Source: Heliocidaris tuberculata (Eukaryota > Echinodermata > Echinoidea > Camarodonta > Echinometridae). From it: a stretch of 64,000 nucleotides of DNA. The stretch spans positions 8,032,749 through 8,096,748 of the forward strand of contig CM046850.1 of assembly GCA_025618425.1 (NCBI GenBank). Direction: 5' to 3'. Both the position numbers and the translations under genes were made by a program. The notes below the pieces were generated by a model that saw only the letters and a list, made by a program, of their open reading frames with translations, had not been told where the DNA came from and searched no databases. This document shows positions 12,232 through 23,588 of the stretch, in pieces; position 1 is the stretch's first letter, and every line of letters starts with the position of its first letter.

Positions 12232-13256
12232 GGGCAGAAAATGAACTTTCTAGAAATGTGATTATCTCTTTGAAATTCAGATATCGTTGGCCAAACGACT
12301 TTTTGGTAGTCTTGCTTCATATTGTCTTTATTCACTCATGGGTGAAGTATTTATGAGTGGCATAAAATAAAAGAAGAGGTTCCAAGCTTTACAAATATGT
12401 TTCGTTTATTAATCATAATTGTGATTAAGATATAATTAAACATCGATAAATCTCGGTTTCGTTTTTTTCTGGGACGCACTGTATAGTACTCTACGTGTAT
12501 TTTTATGCCATGTATATGTTTAGCATTCTAAATTGAACAATTTCAATAATTAAACCAATACAATTACAAATACAGAAAAACGCAGGCACACACACACATA
12601 CACTCGCTTAAGCTTTTAAAAAAAATTCTTTGCTCTCTATTCTTTCTTCCTTTTCTCTCTTTTTCACTTCTCAGTTTCTCCCGTTTTTTCTTCTTTTATG
12701 CACATACACACATTCACAAGCAGCCGCACACACACACAACACACACGCTCATGCACAGTTACACTTTTTCTGTCTTGTTTTTCCTGCCTCTTTATTCTTT
12801 CTTCTTTCAGTTTCTTCCTCACTTCTCCTTTTCCCTCCTCCTTTTCCCTCTTTCCTTTTCTGCATATACACACATACTCACTCACACACACTCCCTACAC
12901 CCACCATGCCCACACACTAACTTACATCAACCTCCTCCCCCATCGGCTCCTTTTCTCCCTCTTTCTCTTTCCGTTCCCTCTAATTTTTCTTTCTCTTTTA
13001 CTCTCTACCCACCTCCTCCTCCCCCCCCCCTCTCTCTCTTTCTTTCTCTCTCTCTCTCTTCCCCGTCTCTCCCCCTCTCTCTTATTCTCCTCCATTTAGA
13101 TTATTCATTTCTTTTTAAATAAACTTGATGTCAAACTGGAAAACCGACAATATCATACAAATCATGAATAATAATAGTAAAGCCTGCCGAACAGTATATA
13201 ACATGAAAAAACTAATCTCGGGTATGGATTGTCAAAAAGAGCCTGTTATATACGGG
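12232..13256. repeat. Intergenic with polypyrimidine and CA-rich tract
   Basis: No supported gene. From about 12580 to 13085 the plus strand is nearly all C/T, interspersed with ACAC runs. It creates long low-complexity reading frames on both strands, which I do not call as genes. Confidence 0.7.
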
Positions 13257-13505
13257 TCTGCTCGCTGATTCACATGGGCCGCTATTCATACAAAACCACT
13301 ATTTATTTAATACGCGTTATGGATAGCGGTCCTTATTTATGAATAGTGGTCCTTATGAATGGAGGTCCTTATTAATAGTGAGGTAATTTGTCTATGGTTT
13401 GCTCGCTATTTAGAAGGGCCGCTATTCATACAAAACCGCTATTCATTTAGTCACGCGTTATGGATAGCAGTCCTTATGAATAAGTGGTCCTTATGACTAG
13501 CGACG
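13257..13505. repeat. Tandem repeat of about 140 bp, two units
   Basis: GGGCCGCTATTCATACAAAACC recurs with about 140-bp spacing (near 13276 and 13416), followed both times by ACGCGTTATGGATAGC and several GGTCCTTATGA blocks. Confidence 0.7.
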
Positions 13506-15047
13506 TTACCCCGTTATATAAGCAGTTGAATATAGTCAACTTTTAAAAAAAAATACATTTAAAAAATGGTAACAGATTACAGGAATGAATATTCTATAGG
13601 TGACGACAATAGTATGAAATTAATTTGATATTTACTCCTGTGGCTGTGCTAATGTGATTTTTGAAGGTTATTTATCATTATTTTGTTTGTCTATAGGCTG
13701 ATATTCATTTATCTTTAATTTCAATCTTCTTGTGGCCCTTTCTGTAACGAGTATTATTCTTCCAAAGGCCCCAGTCTGTACAATTAAAAATAAATACTTC
13801 CTACCGCCTAAGAATAATCTATTATTCTTATTGAGAACAAAAAGTATTTTCCACTCAGTAAACACGGACAATTTTTCCTAAATTGTTTCTTAAAATTGTC
13901 TTAAAACTGATGCTTTCCTTGCATTCTCAGCTAAATTATTCAATAACTCCACTACATTCACGAGCATATCAAAACATGATGTAATACCTGCAATGCACGA
14001 CTTTAGATTCTCAGATTCACACAAAAGTACAGCGTCTGAACACAACAAAATTGTGCAAAGTATACTTTTATTGAAAGTGCGATAAAAGACATATAATATG
14101 AAAGACAAAGGCAATTTGAATAACATCTTCCTCATAAAACGAACTATCCCATTCTTATCCAGCAATTATAAATGTATGATCCCTCTTCAAGTTCAAATGA
14201 TTAACGAATTAAATGACTTTCCGGGATACAGTACTTAAACTACTTTTAAAAACTGTATCAATGCTTTAATAATTAAATTAGATTATTTTAAGGGTCTAGT
14301 ATCGGTAGAGCAAATATGTGTAAGGCACAAATACCTCAGTCCTGCTCCATCCTCATGACAATGTCTTTATCAAAAACTGAATTGTAAATGCAAGAATCTA
14401 TGGCAGGTGTTATAATTTAATATTTCTTGTTCAAGTTACATGTTTTGTTTGCACTACTGAAACTGGGTACTTAGGATCGTGCCTACAACATTTTGTCAGG
14501 GAGATCTCCTTGGTTTGATTGATTAAGAAACATTCAGTGAATTAGCTCATTTTATATTTAGCATGTTTAGCTTGGGGTTTCGACGTTCTTTACGATGCTT
14601 TATATCCGTTATGTTGTGAAAAAGCGTAATGCCATAAGAGTTGACCAATATTAATAAATAATGGTTACATTATTATTTGAGTATCAAAATCTACTGATCT
14701 TTCTTTTTACTTAATAAGAGGATGATTTTTTGATTTTCTCCAAGTGGTTATTTCAAAACTATCAGCAGATGCGTATCAAGCATAGAATGGAAGTGGCATA
14801 CACCCCTCCTTCCCTCCCACCCCACCCTCCGTTTTAAGATTAAAGGCCCCGAAAATAGAACAGCAGGTAAATTAACGGCATGCAAGAACTGCCTTTGACA
14901 GTCTACGTGTTTTCAATTCCCCAACCTGTCGGGGGATTATTCCACCCCTCTACTTGAAAATTTCTGGATATACCACAGTCGATCCTGGTGTGCATTAAGA
15001 CCGTTTCCCAATTAACATGATCAAAACATTAGGTGTTTTGCCCCTTA
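13506..15047. other. Intergenic, no gene seen
   Basis: AT-rich. The 91-codon minus-strand frame at 14165-13890 has no domain I recognise and no clear splice sites. A short C-rich patch lies at 14801-14830. Confidence 0.4.
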
Positions 15048-15684
15048 AGCCCCGTTCACACGAAGCGCCATTTCGATTGCGTCGGTACCTGCGCTAATCG
15101 ATCCTTTGGAGGCAATTAACTCATACGCCAGTTATTAAAAGTATTGTTTTCACTGTTCATTTTGCAGTCACCGATTTAACCCTTTCAGGACAGGAATTAT
15201 TCAAGGGCTAAATTGATCACATTTCGATCTTCAAATTGGCAACAATAATGTTTTTCTTTTAGTGCTGCATGGTTCTAATGAGGTGTAATGTCTTTGAGAA
15301 CAATAAACAGGGTTAAAATTTTGTCAAAAAGTTGAAAAAATTGCCAATTTTGATGAAAATCAATGATTTTTAATCTCTCAATGTGTTCCCAATTTAAGGA
15401 TTTCAAAGCTTATTCTCATTTTAAAAATTCCTGGCATCAAACGCAATATGGTCATGGAACAAAAATGGACATAGTGTGTGCAGAAATTTTTGCTCTTTCT
15501 ACTCATGCATCTGGTATATTTTTCAGAGTTCTGAATCAAAAGTTATTGAGCCAAACCACAAAATGTGGTCCATTGTCTCGAAACGGTTAAAGCGATATCA
15601 CTGTTCAGTGACGCGCAAAAGATCGTAAAAGTTACTGACGCAGTCCTTGCGTCAGCAAAAGACGTCTCGTGTGAGCCAGGCTTT
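15048..15684 (+). repeat. Composite MITE: outer element with TTAA insert (copy 2)
   Basis: Outer ends AAGCCCCGTTCACACGAAGC and CTCGTGTGAGCCAGGCTTT are inverted. The inner element at 15180-15586 (407 bp) is bordered by TTAA (15176-15179 and 15587-15590). Layout and relative orientation are those of the copy at 7974, so the composite probably amplified as one unit. Confidence 0.75.
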
Positions 15685-15897
15685 ACATGCCCCTTTCACT
15701 CAGCTAACAATCGTTTATTTGTGCATCAAAATTGAGACACCAAATAGAGTGTAATTTACACCGTGTTGTAAATTACTGAATGAACGGAAAAGGAAAGAAA
15801 TATTGCACAAATGAGCTGTTTTTTGTGAGCACAAGAATTCATGGACACGTTATACAGCCAATCAAAAATTCACCGCAAATTATTTTCTAGCCTATAT

Positions 15898-16930
15898 TTT
15901 CCACACTATACGATCCGACTGCAATCCGATTTTCGAAGAAATCACAGTCGCATTGGATATAGACATTTAAACAACTATAATCTTCCTGATTTAGGTTCTG
16001 AATAATGATATGAATATTAAAATCGAAATTTTTGTCCATCGTAAGCCTTTCGGTTGAAGTAAAGGGCGAATCGGCTTCAAATCTTAGACGATCGCACGAA
16101 TGGTCTGACGTCACTACGATTCGGAGCCGATTTGGCTTTTCTTCCAACAAGGAGGCTTGCAAAACTCTGAAATTCGATTTTGATATTCGTATTACTATTC
16201 AGAACCTCAATCATAAAAGGGAAATCCAACCTTAATGGCAAGTTTCTCTGAAAGTAAGAGGAAAAATCAGCGAAGCAGATTAATGAAAGTTTGAACGAAA
16301 TCGGACAAACAACAAGAAAGGTATGAATTTTTGAAAATTGTAATCCCTATACAAATGGGAATTTCAAATTGGGCTTATAGGTAACGTCACTGTGATGTAG
16401 TGGCGGACAACTCCCCTATTTGCTCCAACACACAAAATATCATTTTTTTTTTTCATTTTTTTTTTGCAAAATGCATTACTCAGTACGATCTTTTTCTTTC
16501 ATGACGACCTATAACAATATGCTACATGTATCTGCAATATGTTTTGAGTACTGCCCCGAGGGTAAAGGGGCTTCAGAGAAAACCACAAATTGATTTTTGT
16601 GCACTACAACAAACGGGAGAGTTGTATGTCACAATCGACTCACCAAAAGGCCAATTTGAGTTTCTCATAGATGTAGTAAACTCATTTTTCAAATATACAT
16701 ATTTCTTTCTTATTCCTTGTCCGATATCCATATTACTTTCTTATTCCTTGTCCTATTTCTTTCAAACTTTCACTATCCTGTTTTTCTTATTTTTCTGCTT
16801 TCACACAAATCATCTTATTACCAAGGTTGGATTGCCCTTTAAGATCTGATGTGTTGGAATGTTCCTATCAAATGCTATTGCGAATTCTTTCAAAATCGGA
16901 CCGCAGTCGGATCGTATAATGTGCGCTGGG
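15898..16930. repeat. Two-tier foldback element
   Basis: Outer inverted ends of about 37 bp contain TACGATCCGACTGC (15909) and its complement near 16905. A second inverted pair, AAGGGAAATCCAACCTT (about 16217) and AAGGTTGGATTGCCCTT (about 16824), lies inside. No conserved coding capacity, although a 107-codon frame crosses it. Confidence 0.65.
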
Positions 16931-17209
16931 CCTAGGGCATGATTATTATTATTTTCTTTTTAGTATGAGTGAGTATGAGTGAATATGCTTTTTGTATGCT
17001 CATTGTAGGGCAATGTAGGTTGTACATTTTAATTGAAAATACCGTTATCGTTATCGGTGAGGTCTAACCAGCCCTTTATGATATCGTAGATACTTTATGA
17101 CATGCATTATATTGACTCTTTTTAAACTGTATCCTGCATGGGTGGTATGATTGTGATATCAGATAATAAGATATAGTTTGTGCCTTCTTTATTTTTGACT
17201 ACTCTTACA

Positions 17210-17218
<9 letters not shown>

Positions 17219-17274
<56 letters not shown>

Positions 17275-17825
17275 GGTTTGGTCTATCTTAGCGTAAAGTG
17301 CTCAATGTCTACGCAGAGCAATGAATATTATGGTATAAGACAAACTAATGGAGCATGGATGCTACTCGGAGTTTCACGCCTTAGGCGATCTTCAGGCAAG
17401 TGATATCTTCTTTAAAATTACATGACTACTCTACTATACATGTGTACAAATACGTTCAAAATAAGGCGTTAACTACAATGGTGGTTATATACTCATGGGT
17501 AAAGGGGGCTATTGTAGATGCACAAGGGTTGTGATTTGTTTTGTGTTCCCCCAAAACTCTTTTGTTAATCCCAACCCTTGTGCATCTACAATAGCCCTCT
17601 TTACCCATAAGTAACCACCATTGTAGTTAACGCCTTATTTTGAACGTATTTGTACACATATATAGTAGAGTAATCATGTAATTTTAAAGAAGCTATCACA
17701 TGCCTGAAGATCGCTATAAGGCGTGAAACTCCGAGTAGCATCCATGCTCTATTAGTTTGTCTTATACCATAATATTCATTGCTCTGCGTAGACATTGAGC
17801 ACTTTACGCTAAGATAGACCAAACC

Positions 17826-17860
<35 letters not shown>

Positions 17861-17870
17861 ATATATATGA
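17219..17870. repeat. Long hairpin bounded by (TA)n
   Basis: Two arms of about 260 bp (17272-17530 and 17562-17828) are near-identical inverted copies starting CTGGTTTGGTCTATC and meeting at a loop of about 30 bp. Each outer end abuts a (TA)n tract (17219-17271; 17829-17858). The matching small frames at 17215 (+) and 17822 (-) are products of the symmetry. Confidence 0.85.
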
Positions 17871-18058
17871 CCTTATTTATAAAGGCACAATGATTTGCCT
17901 GAATATTGACTAAGCATCATTACATTGATTAGGTAACTGATTTGTGAATAATGCCAGTATTTTACTATGTTCGTGAGCAAAAATGTTCATACCGTCCGTT
18001 ACTGCACAAGACAGGGGGTTCATTTAACACCACTTCGGTACTATGTCCATACCAGATG

Positions 18059-18285
18059 CAGTTGGGCCCAAAAATTTACATACACCTGGAGGAAACACGG
18101 TTAACCTCACATTTTCCCAACTTCATTCATTCATATTATGAGTCGTATATTCATGCATATGTCTCAGAGTGATTTTACTTAATGCATACACTAATCAGAG
18201 ACCAGACTTAGCGGGAATGAGTAAAGTTGTGAAAATGTATATTTTTTTTTTCTACCAGGTGTATGTAAACTTTTGGGCCCAACTG
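18059..18285. mobile_element. Tc1/mariner-like MITE
   Basis: Ends CAGTTGGGCCCAAAA and TTTTGGGCCCAACTG are inverted repeats, continuing to TTTACATACACCTGG / CCAGGTGTATGTAAA. The pattern resembles Tc1-type termini (CAGT...TTTACATACACT). The 227-bp body has no transposase. The flanks are TG on the left and TA on the right, so one copy of the expected TA duplication has probably mutated. Confidence 0.75.
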
Positions 18286-19790
18286 TAAGTATTAGAACAA
18301 CACCAGTATCGAGTATAACTGATTTAAATCAATCGTTTACAACGCAAAACGGTGTTACAACATCACCAACTTGGTAACAATGACACTGGAATACTATCAC
18401 TTTAGTTCGTATAGGTGTTGTTTTAACACCCATCTTGCGTGGCTATATTCAATGTTAGATTAACATCCTATCTTTGCAGTACATAAAATTTATATTCAAT
18501 CATTGCAATCTAATGAATTCACAAGGAAATGAAAAATAATGTGCATGTTTAACGGTGATTCCATTCAGAGCATTCATCTTAATTATCAATCATATTAGGC
18601 GTGCATATTTACATTTGCCTTAATAATACCTACAGATCTCTGGTTCTCAGTATAGTAAATGTAAACAGTATATTACACCACTTATTTTCAATAATTAGAA
18701 AATATATTACATTTGCAAATTAAATGTTCACATTCATCTAAAGTATTTGAAAAAAGGAAACCTGTGTAGGAAAACTTTTAAGAAAATACATGGACAAATT
18801 TGTTCTTACCACGATTATTAGAAACGCATGAAAGTGTGTGTAATTATGCATATACTATCTTAATGAAAGACATAGTTATTACGTACACATCAGAAATAAT
18901 TTCATATCAAATACGTGACATGATATACCTGTCACGCATAAGGCACTAAAAGATATTTCTATGATAAATCATAATGCATTAGAATTATTACAACTTTGGA
19001 ATCTAGTAGATAGTGTATGGTAGGTGAGAAAAATAATCGGAAACTTTAGCAATTGGCATAATTGACATAAAATATGCACACTGCAAACGATCTATATATT
19101 TTTTTTTCGTGTAAAAGTATAAGAGTCATGTGACAACGACTTACGTGATATGTCTTTTTGCAAGCTTCACCTTCGGGCGGCAACGTTTTCTCGCTTACGT
19201 TATTCTCTCGACATGCATTGTGATGTAGTATCATGAAACAGCTATTGATATCTTTATTTAATTGAGATGATGTGCAAATATTCCAATCAGTATTTCAACA
19301 TGCAAATGGCTTTTTAAAAATTCCTGTTCACCTAAGCTTTTAATTGTTCTCTTGGTTTCTTGAATAAATAAAGTAACCAATGAAGAAAATATACCGCTTT
19401 TCATATCACAACAGACACCGAAATAATGCTAATTCATTGATTACTTATTTATCTTATGGCAAGTATAATTATATATCTAGTTAATGTATTCATAAGAAAT
19501 ATAGTTTATACTGAACTTTATTCTATTTTCTTAAATCTATATTTGTAAATATCTTAATATCAAATACATAAATAGGTGAAAGACTGTTTTGCATGCTTAA
19601 AAGTCACATTGGCGAGTATTTTTTAATAAAAATGACATAAAGCTGGAAAAACAGAAAGTATAAAATCACGTTGGCATGCACAAGCATTAGAAAGATAAAA
19701 GACTCGTTAAAGTATAGCAACATTTTATATACTTTCTACGCCCTAATATAATTTGTTGTTGTTGTTTATATTTCTTTAAAAAAGTAACCT

Positions 19791-19930
19791 GGGCCCTGTT
19801 TCATAAAACTTGTCATCAATGACAAGTTGCAATAATTGTTATAAGCTAATGAAATCCTTGCATCTGATTGACTGAGAACAAATTTGTCAGTAAATATCAC
19901 CGACAAGACACTTGATGAAACGCCCCCCTG
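19791..19930. repeat. Palindromic MITE, family P copy 2
   Basis: GGGCCCTGTTTCATAAAACT at the left and GATGAAACGCCCCCC at the right form imperfect inverted ends around the family core GCATCTGATTGACTGAGAAC. Confidence 0.7.
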
Positions 19931-21302
19931 GACTTGCTTTTTATATCCATTTGTTGTTGTTTTAATGAGTAAAGGTGATATTGAAAAAAAATGGTTATCT
20001 TTGTGAGCCTTTCAGCATCATGAGCATGTTCAGTATTTGAAGAAAAAAAACTGATAGTATTTGAAATGCTAGGTAATCTTTACACGAAATCTTTTAATAA
20101 GATGTATTTGAATATAATAATTATGTAAAAATAGCTACTTCATATATAAATCTACTGCTGAAAGACAATAAAAGAAAACATATACACATATCATGGAACA
20201 TGTGGAAGGGAAATTTAGAATTCGTCATTGAAATACATTTTTTAGCAATAAATACATTACAGCAAATATTTCACGCACAAAACAAATTACATCTTCGTTT
20301 AAACCTGAATCCATACAGTGAAAGACTCATTACTGAAAGACTCTTAAAAAGTTGGCACAAACATTAGAGGAAAGACGCGTTAAAGCATAGCAATGTATAA
20401 TTACAAATGTATATAATAACATAAGAGCAAAAACATTTCACAGCTTATTACACCGAATAAGCTAAACCATGGTAAAAATAACAGATCACAAAAGTATTGA
20501 ATTGATCTCATTATAATTCTGCAGAAAACAAGCTGTAGTTTCATCATCATCATAATCATAATCCTCTACCAGTAATTATTTGCCTAAAAATTGTAGAAAA
20601 AAAATGTTCAGCTAAATATATTCCTATATCAATATTTTAGAAAGGGGAAGAAGAAAGTAATTCTGCAAAGAGTAGATAATGGCTTCCCCTTTGAATTAGA
20701 AGTTCTACGAAATTGTTCGATGAATGATATCTGATAGTAAATTAATACATTACTAATTCACACATTTATATACAGAATAGAGATCTGTATAGTTTCAGAT
20801 CTTTCATGGGACACCATTTAAAAAAGAATTGTTATCTATAACCACTTCTTTCGTCTGTGGATTAAAAAAAAAATAATTGTAGTGTGTTTTGTGTTGATTA
20901 GTTTTTATTTTTTAATGATCTTTACCTTAAAAGAAAACATACCTTTATATCGGTTTCCTTGAACTTTCATCAAATGGGTTTCTTTGATTTTACTCTCAGT
21001 ATCAAGATTGGTTTTCAATTTGATATAAATTATGTATGGTTGCTCAGACATTTAGTAACCAATACACAGGCACTTTGCTAAGCAGAATTAGTAAGCTTAA
21101 ACTATTTCAAATTACATTATCAGGCTATAGCATGTGACAAAGGTTCTCTATCTTCCCATCCCAAAACGACCGAACAACAAATTTGAAAGATAAATGGTGT
21201 TCTTCTTTTTTTAAATCATAAATTGAACTCTGTGGATATGGCCAATGATTATTATTCTTCCCATATTTTCATATCCAAATTTTAATGAATAATATTCAAT
21301 GC

Positions 21303-21347
21303 TTTATTTCCCCACGGTCCACTGCCACTTTTTTTTAAAGATTTATT
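21303..21347 (-). promoter_or_regulatory. Candidate polyadenylation signals
   Basis: Two AATAAA hexamers read on the minus strand (TTTATT at 21342-21347 and 21303-21308), about 205-250 nt after the receptor stop codon. A short 3' UTR is possible, but such hexamers are common in this AT-rich DNA. Confidence 0.3.
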
Positions 21348-21550
21348 CAAAAATATAGGCCTTACAATTATTCATTATGATGGTCTATAATATTAATGTG
21401 GCAACATGAAGACTAAAAATTACTGACATGTAAAAATACTATTGCAATTCAGAGTTTCCCATAATTTTTTTTCAACGTATCAAAGTACCTCAAACTTTGA
21501 GAGAAATGGTTTCGATGAGGTCATGTGTCCAGGGACCAGCTCAACAAATC

Positions 21551-21697
21551 TTAAAGACCCTTTCCAAGCTTGGATTCTGTAAACTGAGTAGTACCCTTGT
21601 CGGTCGACTCGGTTCGACCAGTGCCTGAGGTCGAGGTGTTCATAGCCCACTTGGACGAGTCGCCTACCTTGCGCTTGCGGCCGATTATCTTCTGGAC
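21551..21697 (-). CDS. Receptor exon 16, cytoplasmic tail and stop
   Basis: 147 nt from acceptor ATAAACTAACAG to TAA. Phase 0, continuing HPE as [17 protein letters not shown] and then a Ser/Thr-rich, Lys-rich tail ending KLGKGL. The basic IGRKRK patch follows TM7 directly. Many possible phosphorylation sites; no clear C-terminal PDZ ligand. Confidence 0.82.
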   Translation of the reverse strand, partial: VQKIIGRKRKVGDSSKWAMNTSTSGTGRTESTDKGTTQFTESKLGKGL

Positions 21698-22322
21698 CTG
21701 TTAGTTTATAAATGGGTTAATTAAGTTATGCTTTGGTCACAAATTAGAGCTGCGACCGACCGATTTGTAGCCTGCCCGAGCGGCCGCCGCTCGGTGCCTG
21801 GGCGAAATTGGCTAAAAACTCACCGCCCTGCCACCGAGCAGGCTAATTTGGGGGGTTGTGACCATGATAACTTAAGGAGAGATGTAATCTGGGAAAGCTG
21901 AAAAATAATGGGTGCGCCTTCTCATTCCTTTTATGTCAGTTTGGACGAACATCATAGTACAAATGTCCCCTGAAAAGGATTGCTCTTCAAAATGCCCTCA
22001 TAATACATATTTGAAATATGACGAGAACTAGCTGAAATGTTCGGGCCGAACATTCATGCCACATGTGTGTGCAGTCCCATACAGTGGCGGATCCAGGGGG
22101 GGGGGGCAATCCCGGCCCGTGCCCCCCCCCTTTTGAGAAAAAACAATGCAATGTGCCCCCCTATTTGCGAATGTGCCCCCCCCCCCTTTTCGACCAGAAA
22201 ACCTTTTTTTTTTTTTTTTTTTTTTTTGCTTGTCAGAGAATTATTGAGGGGAACTGGAACCCATAACCCTCCACTGAGCGACTTGTGGAGGGCTGGCGAA
22301 AATTTTTTTTTTTTGCTCGCCA

Positions 22323-22355
<33 letters not shown>

Positions 22356-23547
22356 AGCGACTTTTGGAGGGCTGGCGAGAGACCAAAAAAATATGGGTCT
22401 CCCTCCAAGCAGTTTCCCAAAGTTGACAATCCTGCATTTGTGTGCCCCCCCCCCCCCCCTTATACGAAATCCTGGATCCGCCCCTGGTCCCATATACCAA
22501 TTTCTGTGTGCAGTGCAAGTGCTTTTCAGTGGGATTGAGTTAATTTCTTATCATTTTGATGATTCCAAAACCTCACAGTAGACACCAATTCTTATGTAGA
22601 CATGATTAACCTTTCCCAGTTACTTTGAGACAGTTACTTTGAGACCATGTAAACGCAAGATCAGAACTTAAACTTTATCTGTAAGTTCGGGGAGTTAGTT
22701 AAGTGGGTAAGTTAAATTAGTTATCATGGTTATAGAGAAGCACTTTACTACAATGTGTGCACAATACTTGTCAATACTTTGAAAGGTTCCTTTGTAATAT
22801 TGTAATACGTTAACACGTTGAAAAAAACAAGGTGAACACAGTGGTTGCACATCATGATTATTATGAAAGCATTCCAGTCCTCTCTGTTTGATGAGTGAAG
22901 GCGATGGAGATACAAGGGCCTTAAATATAAAGCTGAGTTTTGGTCATGTCTCAAGAAACTGTCTCAAAGCAATTGCGAAAGGTTGATCATGTCTACATGA
23001 GAATTGATGTATAATGCGAGGTTTTGGAATCATCAAAATGAAAAGAAATTGACTCAATCCGACTGAAAGTCACACGTACTGCACACAGAAATGGGTATAT
23101 GGGACTGCACACACATATTGCATGAATATTCTGCCCGAATACTTTAGCTATTTCTCATCATATATTTCGAATATTCGAATATGAGGGTATTTGAAGAGCA
23201 ATCCTTTCAGCATGTTCAGGACATTTCTACTGTGATGTTCTACCAAACTGACATAAAAAGGAAAGAGGAAGCTCACAAAGTAAGTTGTCTCCCTTTCCGA
23301 GAACTCAACCTTCGCTTTAATCTGAAACTCAGATTGTTAAATTCAGCATTTCCTGTCATGATTTCACGAAAGCTTTATGGATGAAAATTTATCGGATAAT
23401 GTCTGTTATGTTGTAATAAATTTTGATATAGGAAACATTTAAAGACGTGCATCAACATTAAGCTTCCGCCCTTATAATTTTGAATCCGTTTGCATGCGAA
23501 ACAATGACTACACTCCCACATACACGCATGTCACACCTACACCCACA

Positions 23548-23588
<41 letters not shown>

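Larger units (their letters stand above)
18286..21550 (-). other. AT-rich flank or 3' UTR of the adhesion GPCR gene
   Basis: Long stretch without supported exons, directly 3' of the receptor stop codon on the minus strand. It could be 3' UTR or intergenic DNA. It contains one palindromic MITE (19791-19930). Confidence 0.4.

Noticed and set aside
12630..13122. Ser/Leu/Phe-rich frames that resemble membrane proteins
   Set aside because: A low-complexity CT/CA tract, open in several frames.
13890..14165. 91-codon minus-strand frame
   Set aside because: No known domain, weak splice context, AT-rich; not supported as an exon.
22037..22581. Pro- and Gly-rich overlapping frames
   Set aside because: Generated by poly-C/poly-G runs within the hAT-like MITE.
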